Shown: positions 16,016 to 23,490 of the stretch, in pieces
Layout: every line of letters begins with the position of its first letter
Numbering within the stretch: the stretch's first letter is position 1
IMG/VR virus record: IMGVR_UViG_3300030109_003812
Location: 1 to 23,490 of that record
Strand: one strand, 5' to 3'
Source of the DNA: a virus
Length of the DNA: 23,490 nucleotides
Made by a program: the position numbers and the translations under genes
Notes under the pieces: model-generated
Database searches by the model: none
What the model was told of the DNA's origin: nothing
The model's input: the letters and a program-made list of their open reading frames with translations, nothing else

Positions 16016-19000
16016 ATGCCTGTATCCCCAGAAAGTGCTATCCAACAGCTAAGAGACGCTTTTCCAAATAAGTATAAATATTATACTGACGAGCAAGTTT
16101 ATCGTGAAGCTAGAGAAAAATATCCTGATGCCCCTATACAAGACTGGGATAAAATAAATTACAAAACTGTTACTATTCCAAAAAAAGACCCTGCTGATAT
16201 TTACTTAAAACAAACAGACGAAGATAGTTTTATGGATAAGTTTAATTTATATGGCATAGATGAGGATAGTTCTTTTTTAGCGAGACTAGCATATAGCAGG
16301 TCCTTACAAGGAATGGTAGATGATTTGTCCAGAGGAAAACCTAAATTCACATTAGAAAGACAACCAGCTATTTGGGAAGAAGCTGTTGCAGGAATCATGG
16401 CTTTTGGTATGCCACTTGATGCATTAAGTTTATTTGGAGGTGGTAGTATTTTAGGTAGGGCAGTTTTGTCAACAGGGGCAGCTAAAGGTTCTATTAAATA
16501 TTTAACAAAACAAGCAGTTAAAAAAATTCCTGGTTTAAAAAAATCGCGAGCAGCTGTAGAGTCTTCTATTAGAAATATTATTGGTAGTGAAATGATGTAT
16601 ATACCTTACGAGGGAATGAAAGGTAATATGTATGCTAGAACTCAACATATAAGAGACCCAGAAAACTTTCCACAACCTTTATCTAGTGGGGAAATAACAA
16701 AAGAAACTTTTGCAAGTATTGTTCATGGTGGTATTATGGGTGTTATGGGTGGAGCAACAAGACCTTTTTTAGCAGCCAGACATTCTAGAATGTTAAGAAC
16801 TGTTGATAATATGGAATTACAAAAAAAGCTTACTGGAGCCAGCCAAAAAAGACTGCTAAATTTAAAAAGCAAAATGAAATATACTGGTCAATTAGGTCAA
16901 TACGCTACTGACGTTGCAGGACTAACACTTGGTGATATTACAGGGACAGCTGTTGCTTATGGTCAGCTAAAGTCTGCAGAAGAAATGATGACTAGTCTTT
17001 TAACTATGGGCGGTTTTGCAGGAGCTACTAGATTGGCTGGAGTAGGTCTTCAAAGAACTGTTGCCGAACCTTTAGAAAAAGCACAAAGAATATACAAACA
17101 AAAATTTGAAGAAAGAAAAAGATATTTAGAAAAAGAAGAGGCTATTCAAAATAGTATAAACGCAAAATCAGCAGACCAATTCGACTCAGACGCTGAAATC
17201 CAAGCAAAACAATCGTCATTTGACGATACTATTTCTGATATTGATTCAAGAAGGCAAGCTTGGGAAGAGTCTCCAGAGTATAAAGAATATTTAGAAATTC
17301 TGGATGAAACAGAAGCGTTTGAAAATAATAATAGAAGAAAAATAAAAGAAGGTAAACCAATAAGTGCTAAAGAGGCAATTGAATTTTATGAGAAAAGAAT
17401 GGCTGCCTTTGCTAAAGTAAGAAATTATTTTGATGAAGCTGGTGAAATGTTTGATGAGGTAGAGCGTTTAGACAAATGGATGGAGCAAGGAAATGAAAAT
17501 GCATTAAAATCATTAACTGCTGAAAAAACAGATTTAAGTGACAAAAAAATAAGACTTTTAGAAAGGCTTGAGGTTGAGGGTCCAACTTTAAAAATGGATG
17601 TTACAGGCCCTGACAAAATTAAACGTGCGCAAGATATTGATATAAATGAAGTAGAAAATGTTTTTAGAAAAGAAAATCCTAATCTTTCTGACAGTCAAAT
17701 ATTAGAAGAAACTGTTAACTTTTTAGATATGAGGTTAAAAGAAAAACTAGGAACAAAAGTAGCTAAACCTGTAGATGATGCTAATGTAAATAGAGTTATA
17801 GAAGACTTAAACCAAACTAGCGACCAATTAGAAGCTCAAATTAAAAGACGTTCAGATGAAATGAGAAAAGACCCTGAAGGTCCAGCAGAGGATATTTTGC
17901 TTAATTTAAAAGAAGCTGACAAAATTAGGTCAGAAATAGATATTGAAATTGAAAAGCTTGATGATTTAAATCTAACAGATTCTGAAAAAAATATGGCCAG
18001 ACAAAACCTCCTTATGGCTCAAACTTTTATTACAGATATTTTGCCTGAGTATCAAGTGAAGTCTGGCGCAGGCGCAGGAACTATTCTAGGGCCTGGAGGT
18101 GTTAGGCAGTACGCTAAAGGTGTATTAGATATTATAACTAATATGATTAAAGATGGAGATGATTCTTTTTTAGGTAATATAAAAGGTTCTAGGCTAGAAA
18201 ACTACGCTAGTAAATTAACAGGAAAACCAAAATTAGGTTTAGTAAGTTTTTATAGGTTTTTAGATTCTCAAGGATTAGCAAACCCATCAGTTAAAAAATC
18301 TTTAACAACTTTATACAAAAGTGACCCTCAAACAAAAGCTCCTTTAGGTATAGGTATAGAAAGTAAATCTTTTGAATTTAAACAAGATGGAACAATTAAA
18401 GTTTCTTACCCAATGGGCAAAACAAAAGGCAAAAGAGTTGCAGGTATAATTGCATCTAAAATAAAAGCCACTATAGGTGAAAAACTTTCTTATTCTAGAT
18501 TGATGAAATCAGTTCTTAAAATAGCCAAAAAAAACAAAATACAAGGAGAAGATGCTTTAAAGCAAGTAAAGCAGTTTATTGTTCCATTTTTTGCAAAATC
18601 AAGAACAAAGCTTTCCGATAAACTTACAAACAAAGTTATTGGTGAAAAAACATTTAAACAACTGTCTCAATCTATTTTTGGTGTTACAGGTAAAACATAT
18701 AGAAAAGGATTCTCTACATGGGTAGAAAGTAATTATGGGATAGAAAGTAAAAAGTTTATTTTAGTTGATAAGTTTGGTTTAGGTCACAAATTAGCAAAAT
18801 ACGGAAAAGAAACTAAAGCTTATGTAGATGGTCTTAAAATGGACAAAAATACAGGTTTACCTAAAAACCCAAAAGCTTTTAAAGATTTACAAAAATTACA
18901 AAATGAATATCAAAAGTTAATTTTTGATAGTAAAAAATCAAGTCAATTAGAAAAAATGAGTGATGCCCAACTAAAAAAATATGGTTTAGCTAAAGGGGCT

Positions 19001-19660
19001 TTAGATTACGCAGAAGGTATTTCTATATATCAACTAAAAAAAGGTTATGAAAATTTAAATAATATTGCAAAAAATGCAGACAAGCAAGGTTATATTTACT
19101 TTAGTAAAGATGGTAAAATAATAACAGATTCAAAAAGCAAGTCTGTAAAAATGGCAATACATAAGAATGTTTTAGAAGGTTTATTTAGAACATTTTCAGA
19201 AACATCAGCAAGAATAACTGATATTGTTGCAAAAGTAGATAATAAAAGAAAAATGCCTATTACAGATAGTGGTGTTTTTATATCTAAATCTCTTGAAAGT
19301 TTAGCTAAAAAAACAGGTTTTAATATTAAGTCTGGGGCAGGACTGGATGATGTAGACTTTAACACATTACAGACTAAACCTGGGGATAAATTTAAAAAAT
19401 CAGCTTTAACCAAAAACTCTGCTGATGATATAAATACTCTTAAAGCTAAAGCTAAAATATTAATTACTGGTGGACGACATGGAGACTTTTCAAGAGCAAA
19501 CCTTGGAAATAAAAAGTATGAATCTAATTTAAAATTAATTTTAAAACATTATGGTATGACTGATATGGACATTAAAAAAATGAAAAAAATAAGTTTAGAT
19601 GATGACATGGTCGATGAAGGTGTAGTATCTAGAATATTAGACGATATGGAGTGTAAATAA
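16016..19660 (+). CDS. Large internal virion (ejection) protein with recombinase-like region
   Basis: This 1214-residue protein starts one base after the preceding stop. The N-terminal third has three Gly/Ala-rich hydrophobic segments (about 117-158, 235-262, 325-350: IMAFGMPLDALSLFGGG, IVHGGIMGVMGG, LLTMGGFAGATRLAG) that could enter a membrane. Residues about 350-660 are charged coiled coil (KFEERKRYLEKEEAI and on). Residues about 725-940 resemble a tyrosine recombinase in outline: a core-binding-like helix set (RLENYASKL, LVSFYRFLDSQGLANP), GKTKGKRV with K802, KTYRKGFSTW with R896, LGH with H924, and a Tyr at 936. The first catalytic Arg is not found, and Lys stands where box II His is usual. 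It is probably a DNA-ejection protein. The recombinase likeness is my own reading and untested. Confidence 0.6.
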   Translation: MPVSPESAIQQLRDAFPNKYKYYTDEQVYREAREKYPDAPIQDWDKINYKTVTIPKKDPADIYLKQTDEDSFMDKFNLYGIDEDSSFLARLAYSRSLQGMVDDLSRGKPKFTLERQPAIWEEAVAGIMAFGMPLDALSLFGGGSILGRAVLSTGAAKGSIKYLTKQAVKKIPGLKKSRAAVESSIRNIIGSEMMYIPYEGMKGNMYARTQHIRDPENFPQPLSSGEITKETFASIVHGGIMGVMGGATRPFLAARHSRMLRTVDNMELQKKLTGASQKRLLNLKSKMKYTGQLGQYATDVAGLTLGDITGTAVAYGQLKSAEEMMTSLLTMGGFAGATRLAGVGLQRTVAEPLEKAQRIYKQKFEERKRYLEKEEAIQNSINAKSADQFDSDAEIQAKQSSFDDTISDIDSRRQAWEESPEYKEYLEILDETEAFENNNRRKIKEGKPISAKEAIEFYEKRMAAFAKVRNYFDEAGEMFDEVERLDKWMEQGNENALKSLTAEKTDLSDKKIRLLERLEVEGPTLKMDVTGPDKIKRAQDIDINEVENVFRKENPNLSDSQILEETVNFLDMRLKEKLGTKVAKPVDDANVNRVIEDLNQTSDQLEAQIKRRSDEMRKDPEGPAEDILLNLKEADKIRSEIDIEIEKLDDLNLTDSEKNMARQNLLMAQTFITDILPEYQVKSGAGAGTILGPGGVRQYAKGVLDIITNMIKDGDDSFLGNIKGSRLENYASKLTGKPKLGLVSFYRFLDSQGLANPSVKKSLTTLYKSDPQTKAPLGIGIESKSFEFKQDGTIKVSYPMGKTKGKRVAGIIASKIKATIGEKLSYSRLMKSVLKIAKKNKIQGEDALKQVKQFIVPFFAKSRTKLSDKLTNKVIGEKTFKQLSQSIFGVTGKTYRKGFSTWVESNYGIESKKFILVDKFGLGHKLAKYGKETKAYVDGLKMDKNTGLPKNPKAFKDLQKLQNEYQKLIFDSKKSSQLEKMSDAQLKKYGLAKGALDYAEGISIYQLKKGYENLNNIAKNADKQGYIYFSKDGKIITDSKSKSVKMAIHKNVLEGLFRTFSETSARITDIVAKVDNKRKMPITDSGVFISKSLESLAKKTGFNIKSGAGLDDVDFNTLQTKPGDKFKKSALTKNSADDINTLKAKAKILITGGRHGDFSRANLGNKKYESNLKLILKHYGMTDMDIKKMKKISLDDDMVDEGVVSRILDDMECK

Positions 19661-22600
19661 TGGCAAAAGCATGCTTAAACTTAAATCTAATAGATGACGA
19701 TGAACTTTATATTCCTAAATTTAATTTAGAAAAATTAAGAAAAAAACAAAATATTCCTGCATCTGAATCTGTTAAGCTTCTAGAATCTTTAGGGGTTAAA
19801 GATGGAGAGATACAAAATATTTCAGGGCAAAAAACTATAGATATGGTTAAACAGTATTATAATAGTTATGAAAAAGTTAATGATTTTAACTTTGACAGTC
19901 CTAGCATGAGAGATATTGCAGAAGAACAAGGAATACAATCATTTGGTTTAAATAAACTTTTTTTCCCAGTATACTACGTTTTATCTAAAGGAGGTAAAGC
20001 TTCACAAAAATTAGCAAATGATTTATTAGATTACGATGTAGTTTACACAAAAGACAAAGCTTTTGCTGATGACACTATTATTAAAGTAAAAGAAGTATTA
20101 GGTAATGATGTAAATAATATGGAGCTTTTAGAGGCTGAGATGAGAACTCAAAAAGGTAGGCCTTTAACTGTTAACGAAAGAAAAGCTATCGAAGCGTTTG
20201 ACCTGGTTAATCCTAAAACTAAAAAGTTATGGAGCATGAATGATGAGGGTTTTGATAATCTAGACAATTTTACACAAAAACACATTGTTGCGAGAGACTA
20301 TCACAGACAAATGACAGACTTTTACTGGAAAAGAGTTAAGCAAGAAGTAAAAGCAAAATCTACTAAATTTCAATATGAAGAATGGTTAAAAGAGTTTGAC
20401 CAAAAATATGTACAAAATTACATGACAAGAGCAGTAAGTAGAGAAGTATTACAATATATAGCAACGTCAGGAGCAAATAACCCTATTATTGTAAAGATTG
20501 CCAACAAAAAAATAAAAGAAAGAGCTAGTGAGATAGCCTCTAAAAAGTTTAACAAAAAAGATAATCCTAATAAATGGGAAGCAGAATACGAAAAGAATTT
20601 AAATGATGTAGGGCTTTTAAGAGCAATAAAAGAAGAAGCCTATAACATTATGACTTATAATCCTGCAAGGGTTGTTAATAAACACTTTAAAGCTAGAGGT
20701 ATATTGTTAGATTATGAAACTGAAATACCAGTTAATATTATTAAACAAAAATTAACAGGCAAAAAAACAAAAAAAGTTAGAACGTATGTCCAAGATTATG
20801 GAAGTGTCATGGATAGATATTCTACTGTAACATCTAAATTTATATCAGTAGCAAAATTTTTCCCAGAATTTACTAATTTTGGAACTAAGTTTAAAATATC
20901 TGGTGGAGGAAAAGCTTTACTAGCAGACATGCATAAGTCTTCTAACAAACAAGCTAAATGGACAGCAAAACAAATAGAGGAAATATTAGGCATTACTAGA
21001 AGCGAGGGTAATGCAATAACTAATTTCCTATCTGTAACTTCTACACTATCTGCTGCTGCAGGTCTTTCATCGCCTACATCAGGAGTTAAAAATTTACTTA
21101 TTACTATTCCTAGAAGCTTAGGAACATTTGGGGCAATAAATACAGCAAGGTCATTCTTGAGATTGTACAACAATTATGGAAGCTTAATGGATAAAGCTAG
21201 AAGAGAAGGGTTTAGTACTTACCAAACTAAAACTTTAGCATTACAAGATAAAGCTGTTAAATTACCATTTAATCTTGGTGAATTTAGTATGGAAAAATTG
21301 TTTGATTTTAACTTAATGACTAAGACAGAAAGTTGGGGACGTGTAGCTCAAGTACAAGCTGGCCTTATGACTTTTGAATTACAATTAGATAAAATTCATG
21401 GAACTAAAAACATTCTTCCAACCACACCTAAAAAACAAATTAAAGACTTCTGGAAAAAAGTATTCAAGCTATCTGATGATGAAGTAGATTTTTTATTAGA
21501 CAAAAAAAATTACAGAAAAATACAAGATGGATTAGCTGATACAGATATGACAGGTAAAATGGATTATATTAGGGCCAAAATATCGCATTATTCACACGTT
21601 TCTGTGTCTGGAGGGACTGGCCCTCAACTTTTACCATATTGGATGAATAACCCTTATGTTAAACCTTTATCGCTATTTTACCGTATGGCTTACTCTACAA
21701 CTTTTGATATGTATCAAAACCATTTAAAGCCAATAGTAAAGCATCAAAATATAGCTCCTTTAGCTAGAGCTACAGTAGGCAATGCTTTATCTGGTTGGGC
21801 GTTATGGGCTATGTATGATACATTATTTGAGACTAAAAATCCAATGGAAAACGAAGATGCTTTAACTAAAATATCTTCTTATTTGTGGCGCTCGGAATAC
21901 CTGCAGCTAGGCACAGATATGTTATTAAACCCTTACGGAAATAGTCTTTTTTCAAAATCAGATAAATTTAGTTTTCTTAATTATGATGACCAGATGATGG
22001 CTAGCTCTTTTAATCCTATATATGGTAGTGCAGTAATTGGTAATTTAACAACTGCTTCTAGTTTATTTCTTCAAACATTTTTGCCGCAACTAGGATTAAC
22101 AGAAGAAAGAAAATTTGTCGGTCAAGCGCTTGATGATTATTTAAGTAATACAGTAGTTTTATATGCTCAGTATAGAAAAAACTTTCAAGAACCATTTGGT
22201 TTAGGTTGGAAAAATGATAAACTTTATAAAACTTACAAAGAGTTTAATACTTATGCTAGACGATGGAAAACAGAAAATGGATATAAAAACCTTGACAGAC
22301 CATACCTTATGGGAGACAGAACACCTTTTTATAGAAGCTTGAGAAATGCTTTTTATAATGGAAATCAGAAAGATTTTGATAGAGCGTACTGGGCGGCTTA
22401 TAATTATATTGCTACTACTTACATAAAAGATTATAAAGGCAATTCACAAGGTTTATCTACTAAGCAAATACACAAAGCTACTATGAAAGCTTTGGATGCA
22501 CACTTAAATGGTTATGGGCCTGCAAGAATATCTGATGCTTATAGTCCAGATAAGGGAATGAATCCTGAAAAAGAATTTATAAAATATTTAAATAACGATA

Positions 22601-22716
22601 AGCTTAGAACTAGATATAAAAAAGCTAAAGATGAATTTTTCTACAGAAAAAGAAAATTACTTAATTCTACAACAAGTTCAGAAAATTACAAAAGATATTC
22701 TGTGTTTTATAACTAA
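19660..22716 (+). CDS. Large internal virion (ejection) protein, C-terminal of the set
   Basis: The 1018-residue protein is joined to the previous gene by TAATG overlap. It is helical and basic through residues 1-450 (KKIKERASEIASKKFNKKD). A Ser/Ala/Gly-rich hydrophobic region follows (about 450-500: LSVTSTLSAAAGLSSPTSG, NLLITIPRSLGTFGA). A large domain then shows conserved-looking phrases such as LMTKTESWGRVAQVQAG, SGGTGPQLLPYWM, YVKPLSLFYRMAYSTTFDMY and ALSGWALWAMYDTLFE (about 700-722). It resembles, by memory, giant C-terminal core proteins of marine podoviruses (functional analogues of T7 gp16). It shows no lytic transglycosylase motif that I can see. It probably forms part of the transenvelope channel. 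Confidence 0.6.
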   Translation: MAKACLNLNLIDDDELYIPKFNLEKLRKKQNIPASESVKLLESLGVKDGEIQNISGQKTIDMVKQYYNSYEKVNDFNFDSPSMRDIAEEQGIQSFGLNKLFFPVYYVLSKGGKASQKLANDLLDYDVVYTKDKAFADDTIIKVKEVLGNDVNNMELLEAEMRTQKGRPLTVNERKAIEAFDLVNPKTKKLWSMNDEGFDNLDNFTQKHIVARDYHRQMTDFYWKRVKQEVKAKSTKFQYEEWLKEFDQKYVQNYMTRAVSREVLQYIATSGANNPIIVKIANKKIKERASEIASKKFNKKDNPNKWEAEYEKNLNDVGLLRAIKEEAYNIMTYNPARVVNKHFKARGILLDYETEIPVNIIKQKLTGKKTKKVRTYVQDYGSVMDRYSTVTSKFISVAKFFPEFTNFGTKFKISGGGKALLADMHKSSNKQAKWTAKQIEEILGITRSEGNAITNFLSVTSTLSAAAGLSSPTSGVKNLLITIPRSLGTFGAINTARSFLRLYNNYGSLMDKARREGFSTYQTKTLALQDKAVKLPFNLGEFSMEKLFDFNLMTKTESWGRVAQVQAGLMTFELQLDKIHGTKNILPTTPKKQIKDFWKKVFKLSDDEVDFLLDKKNYRKIQDGLADTDMTGKMDYIRAKISHYSHVSVSGGTGPQLLPYWMNNPYVKPLSLFYRMAYSTTFDMYQNHLKPIVKHQNIAPLARATVGNALSGWALWAMYDTLFETKNPMENEDALTKISSYLWRSEYLQLGTDMLLNPYGNSLFSKSDKFSFLNYDDQMMASSFNPIYGSAVIGNLTTASSLFLQTFLPQLGLTEERKFVGQALDDYLSNTVVLYAQYRKNFQEPFGLGWKNDKLYKTYKEFNTYARRWKTENGYKNLDRPYLMGDRTPFYRSLRNAFYNGNQKDFDRAYWAAYNYIATTYIKDYKGNSQGLSTKQIHKATMKALDAHLNGYGPARISDAYSPDKGMNPEKEFIKYLNNDKLRTRYKKAKDEFFYRKRKLLNSTTSSENYKRYSVFYN

Positions 22717-22717
22717 A

Positions 22718-22740
22718 AATAATTTAAGTTTTAAATAATT
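22718..22740. terminator. AT-only inverted repeat at convergent gene ends
   Basis: AATAATTTAA (22718-22727) can pair with TTAAATAATT (22731-22740) around a GTT loop, 9 of 10 pairs with one A-A mismatch. It lies across the point where the rightward virion module (stop at 22716) meets the leftward module (stop at 22724), where a bidirectional terminator is expected. It has no GC pairs, so it would be weak, and such repeats can arise by chance in AT-rich DNA. Confidence 0.3.
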
Positions 22741-23182
22741 CTGTTCTTGGTATCAAAGCCATTTGGCTTGCATTAAAGTCTCCACCCATTACAAGCTTTA
22801 ATTTACCTTCTTTTTTAAGGTCTATTATTTTTTGTTTTAAGTAATCAACACTAAATATATATCCACCTACAATCTTATCATTATCAGATAATAAATGAAT
22901 CCATATATTAGAACCTGTTGTAGATATGCCGCTAGGTTTGCCGCTACATCTTATTTCTACAGCTATATTACCTGTAGTTTTCCATATATCTCTCTCTGTT
23001 TTTACTTCTATTTTATTGTTTCCGTTTTGCAAATCCCTAACAAATTCTTCTCCCATCTGTCCAAATTCTAGGTCAATGTCAAACTTTTTCATTTCTTCGT
23101 AATCCAACGGTATTTTCCTTCCATCATTTGTTATTAAATTAAGGTCTCCAAAAACATCATATATATCAATCAGCGTTATCAA
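22724..23182 (-). CDS. PD-(D/E)XK-type phage endonuclease
   Basis: The gene is on the minus strand and encodes 152 residues from a TTG at 23182 that overlaps the end of the resolvase gene by 17 bases. An ATG 30 codons further in is the alternative start, and neither has a clear ribosome site. The core reads GEEFVRDLQNGNNKIEVKTE (about 44-63), then KTTGNIAVEIRCSGKPSGIS (about 68-87). E59-V-K61 fits the (D/E)XK active-site strand, with E45/E46 or D50 as the preceding acid and E76 possibly also near the site. 'EVKTD/E...TGNxxVE...GKPSGIxxT' is the pattern I know from small nucleases of marine phages encoded next to replication genes. It probably cuts host DNA or branched DNA. The substrate cannot be told. 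Confidence 0.7.
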   Translation of the reverse strand: MITLIDIYDVFGDLNLITNDGRKIPLDYEEMKKFDIDLEFGQMGEEFVRDLQNGNNKIEVKTERDIWKTTGNIAVEIRCSGKPSGISTTGSNIWIHLLSDNDKIVGGYIFSVDYLKQKIIDLKKEGKLKLVMGGDFNASQMALIPRTELFKT

Positions 23183-23490
23183 TTGCGTATTTTGCTATCA
23201 TAACCGCATCTGCAGTAGCTAGAGTAGCAACTCCTTTCCATTGATATGAAATATAACTACTTGAATTAATAAATTCTTGTGCCATTTGTTTAAGTATATT
23301 TTTTCTTTCTTGCTTCTTTAATCCCTTTTCTACTTCATGATGCTTCATCCAAGTGGAAGGGGTTATATATATAGGGATTATGTTAAAAGATGCAATAACC
23401 CCCTCCCATTGGCCATAATTTTGTCCAAAAGTAAATATTGAACTCTTGCCATCATGTGGCATAGCCCATACTTTTTCTATACATAATAAT
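23166..23490 (-). CDS. RuvC-like Holliday junction resolvase (5' partial)
   Basis: The minus-strand frame is open to the window edge and reads LLCIEKVWAMPHDGKSS, so the start lies beyond 23490; the Met at 23462 is internal. About 108 residues are visible. CIEKV holds the second catalytic acid of the RNase H-fold RuvC family (Glu of the E-x-V strand). AMPxDGxSS and FTFGQNYGQWEGVIA, then YITPSTWMK, are typical of phage RuvC-like resolvases. The C-terminal TADAVMIAKYA holds the conserved DA helix with its Asp, but the extra acid usually 3-4 residues before it is absent (LATADA). It would resolve branched replication intermediates before packaging. It overlaps the nuclease gene, suggesting one operon. 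Confidence 0.75.
   Translation of the reverse strand, partial: LLCIEKVWAMPHDGKSSIFTFGQNYGQWEGVIASFNIIPIYITPSTWMKHHEVEKGLKKQERKNILKQMAQEFINSSSYISYQWKGVATLATADAVMIAKYAIDNAD

Noticed and set aside
19096-19413. 105-codon minus-strand ORF with a hydrophobic look
   Set aside because: It is antisense to the 1214-residue gene; its Leu/Ser-rich composition is what the reverse of Lys/Asp-rich codons gives.
20796-21173. 125-codon minus-strand ORF opposite the 1018-residue protein gene
   Set aside because: It lies wholly antisense to a well-supported gene in a codon-phase shadow, has no ribosome site and an unlikely composition.
21495-21515. Run of eight A in the 1018-residue gene as a possible slippage site
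   Set aside because: A-runs are frequent in this AT-rich, Lys/Asn-rich coding sequence, and no alternative frame of useful length follows.

Overview
The window looks like a piece of a lytic, short-tailed (podovirus-type) phage genome. It is AT-rich (about one third GC by eye). Genes are packed tightly, mostly with overlaps or gaps under 20 bases, and nearly all have strong Shine-Dalgarno sites. Family resemblances of the capsid, adaptor, tail nozzle and ejection proteins, recalled from memory and not searched, point to environmental marine phages of AT-rich alphaproteobacterial hosts (pelagiphage or HMO-2011-like type). I see no integrase gene, tRNA, IS element or CRISPR array. No terminase or endolysin is recognisable here; they presumably lie outside.

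Bases 1-22716 hold one long rightward virion module in the classical order. It starts with the C-terminal end of a probable portal protein (1-309), a scaffold protein (312-1037) and an HK97-fold-type major capsid protein (1064-2443). Two probable capsid-decorating or structural proteins (2445-2912, 3053-3598) are separated by the only sizeable gap of the window, 140 bases rich in inverted repeats. Then come a CxxC mini-protein, a head-tail adaptor (3818-4453), small virion proteins, a single-TM holin-like protein (5661-5960), a very basic protein (5969-6235), a very large nozzle (tail tubular B-like) protein with inserted jelly-roll domains (6421-9924), a companion tail protein (9924-10856) and a tail fibre (10856-12148). 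Five consecutive proteins (12232-22716), including ones of 1214 and 1018 residues, look like internal virion/ejection proteins that travel in the capsid and help DNA cross the cell envelope.

At 22716/22724 transcription converges. On the minus strand are a PD-(D/E)XK nuclease-like gene (22724-23182) and the 3' part of a RuvC-like Holliday-junction resolvase (23166 to beyond 23490), the end of a DNA replication/recombination module.

The points most worth a second look are: (i) three hairpins abutting head to tail after the capsid genes, with a mutually exclusive alternative pairing; (ii) a region of the 1214-residue ejection protein that resembles a degenerate tyrosine recombinase; (iii) tandem carbohydrate-binding-like jelly rolls inside the tail nozzle protein; and (iv) an untracked 27-codon ORF that exactly fills the gap between the fibre gene and the first ejection gene.
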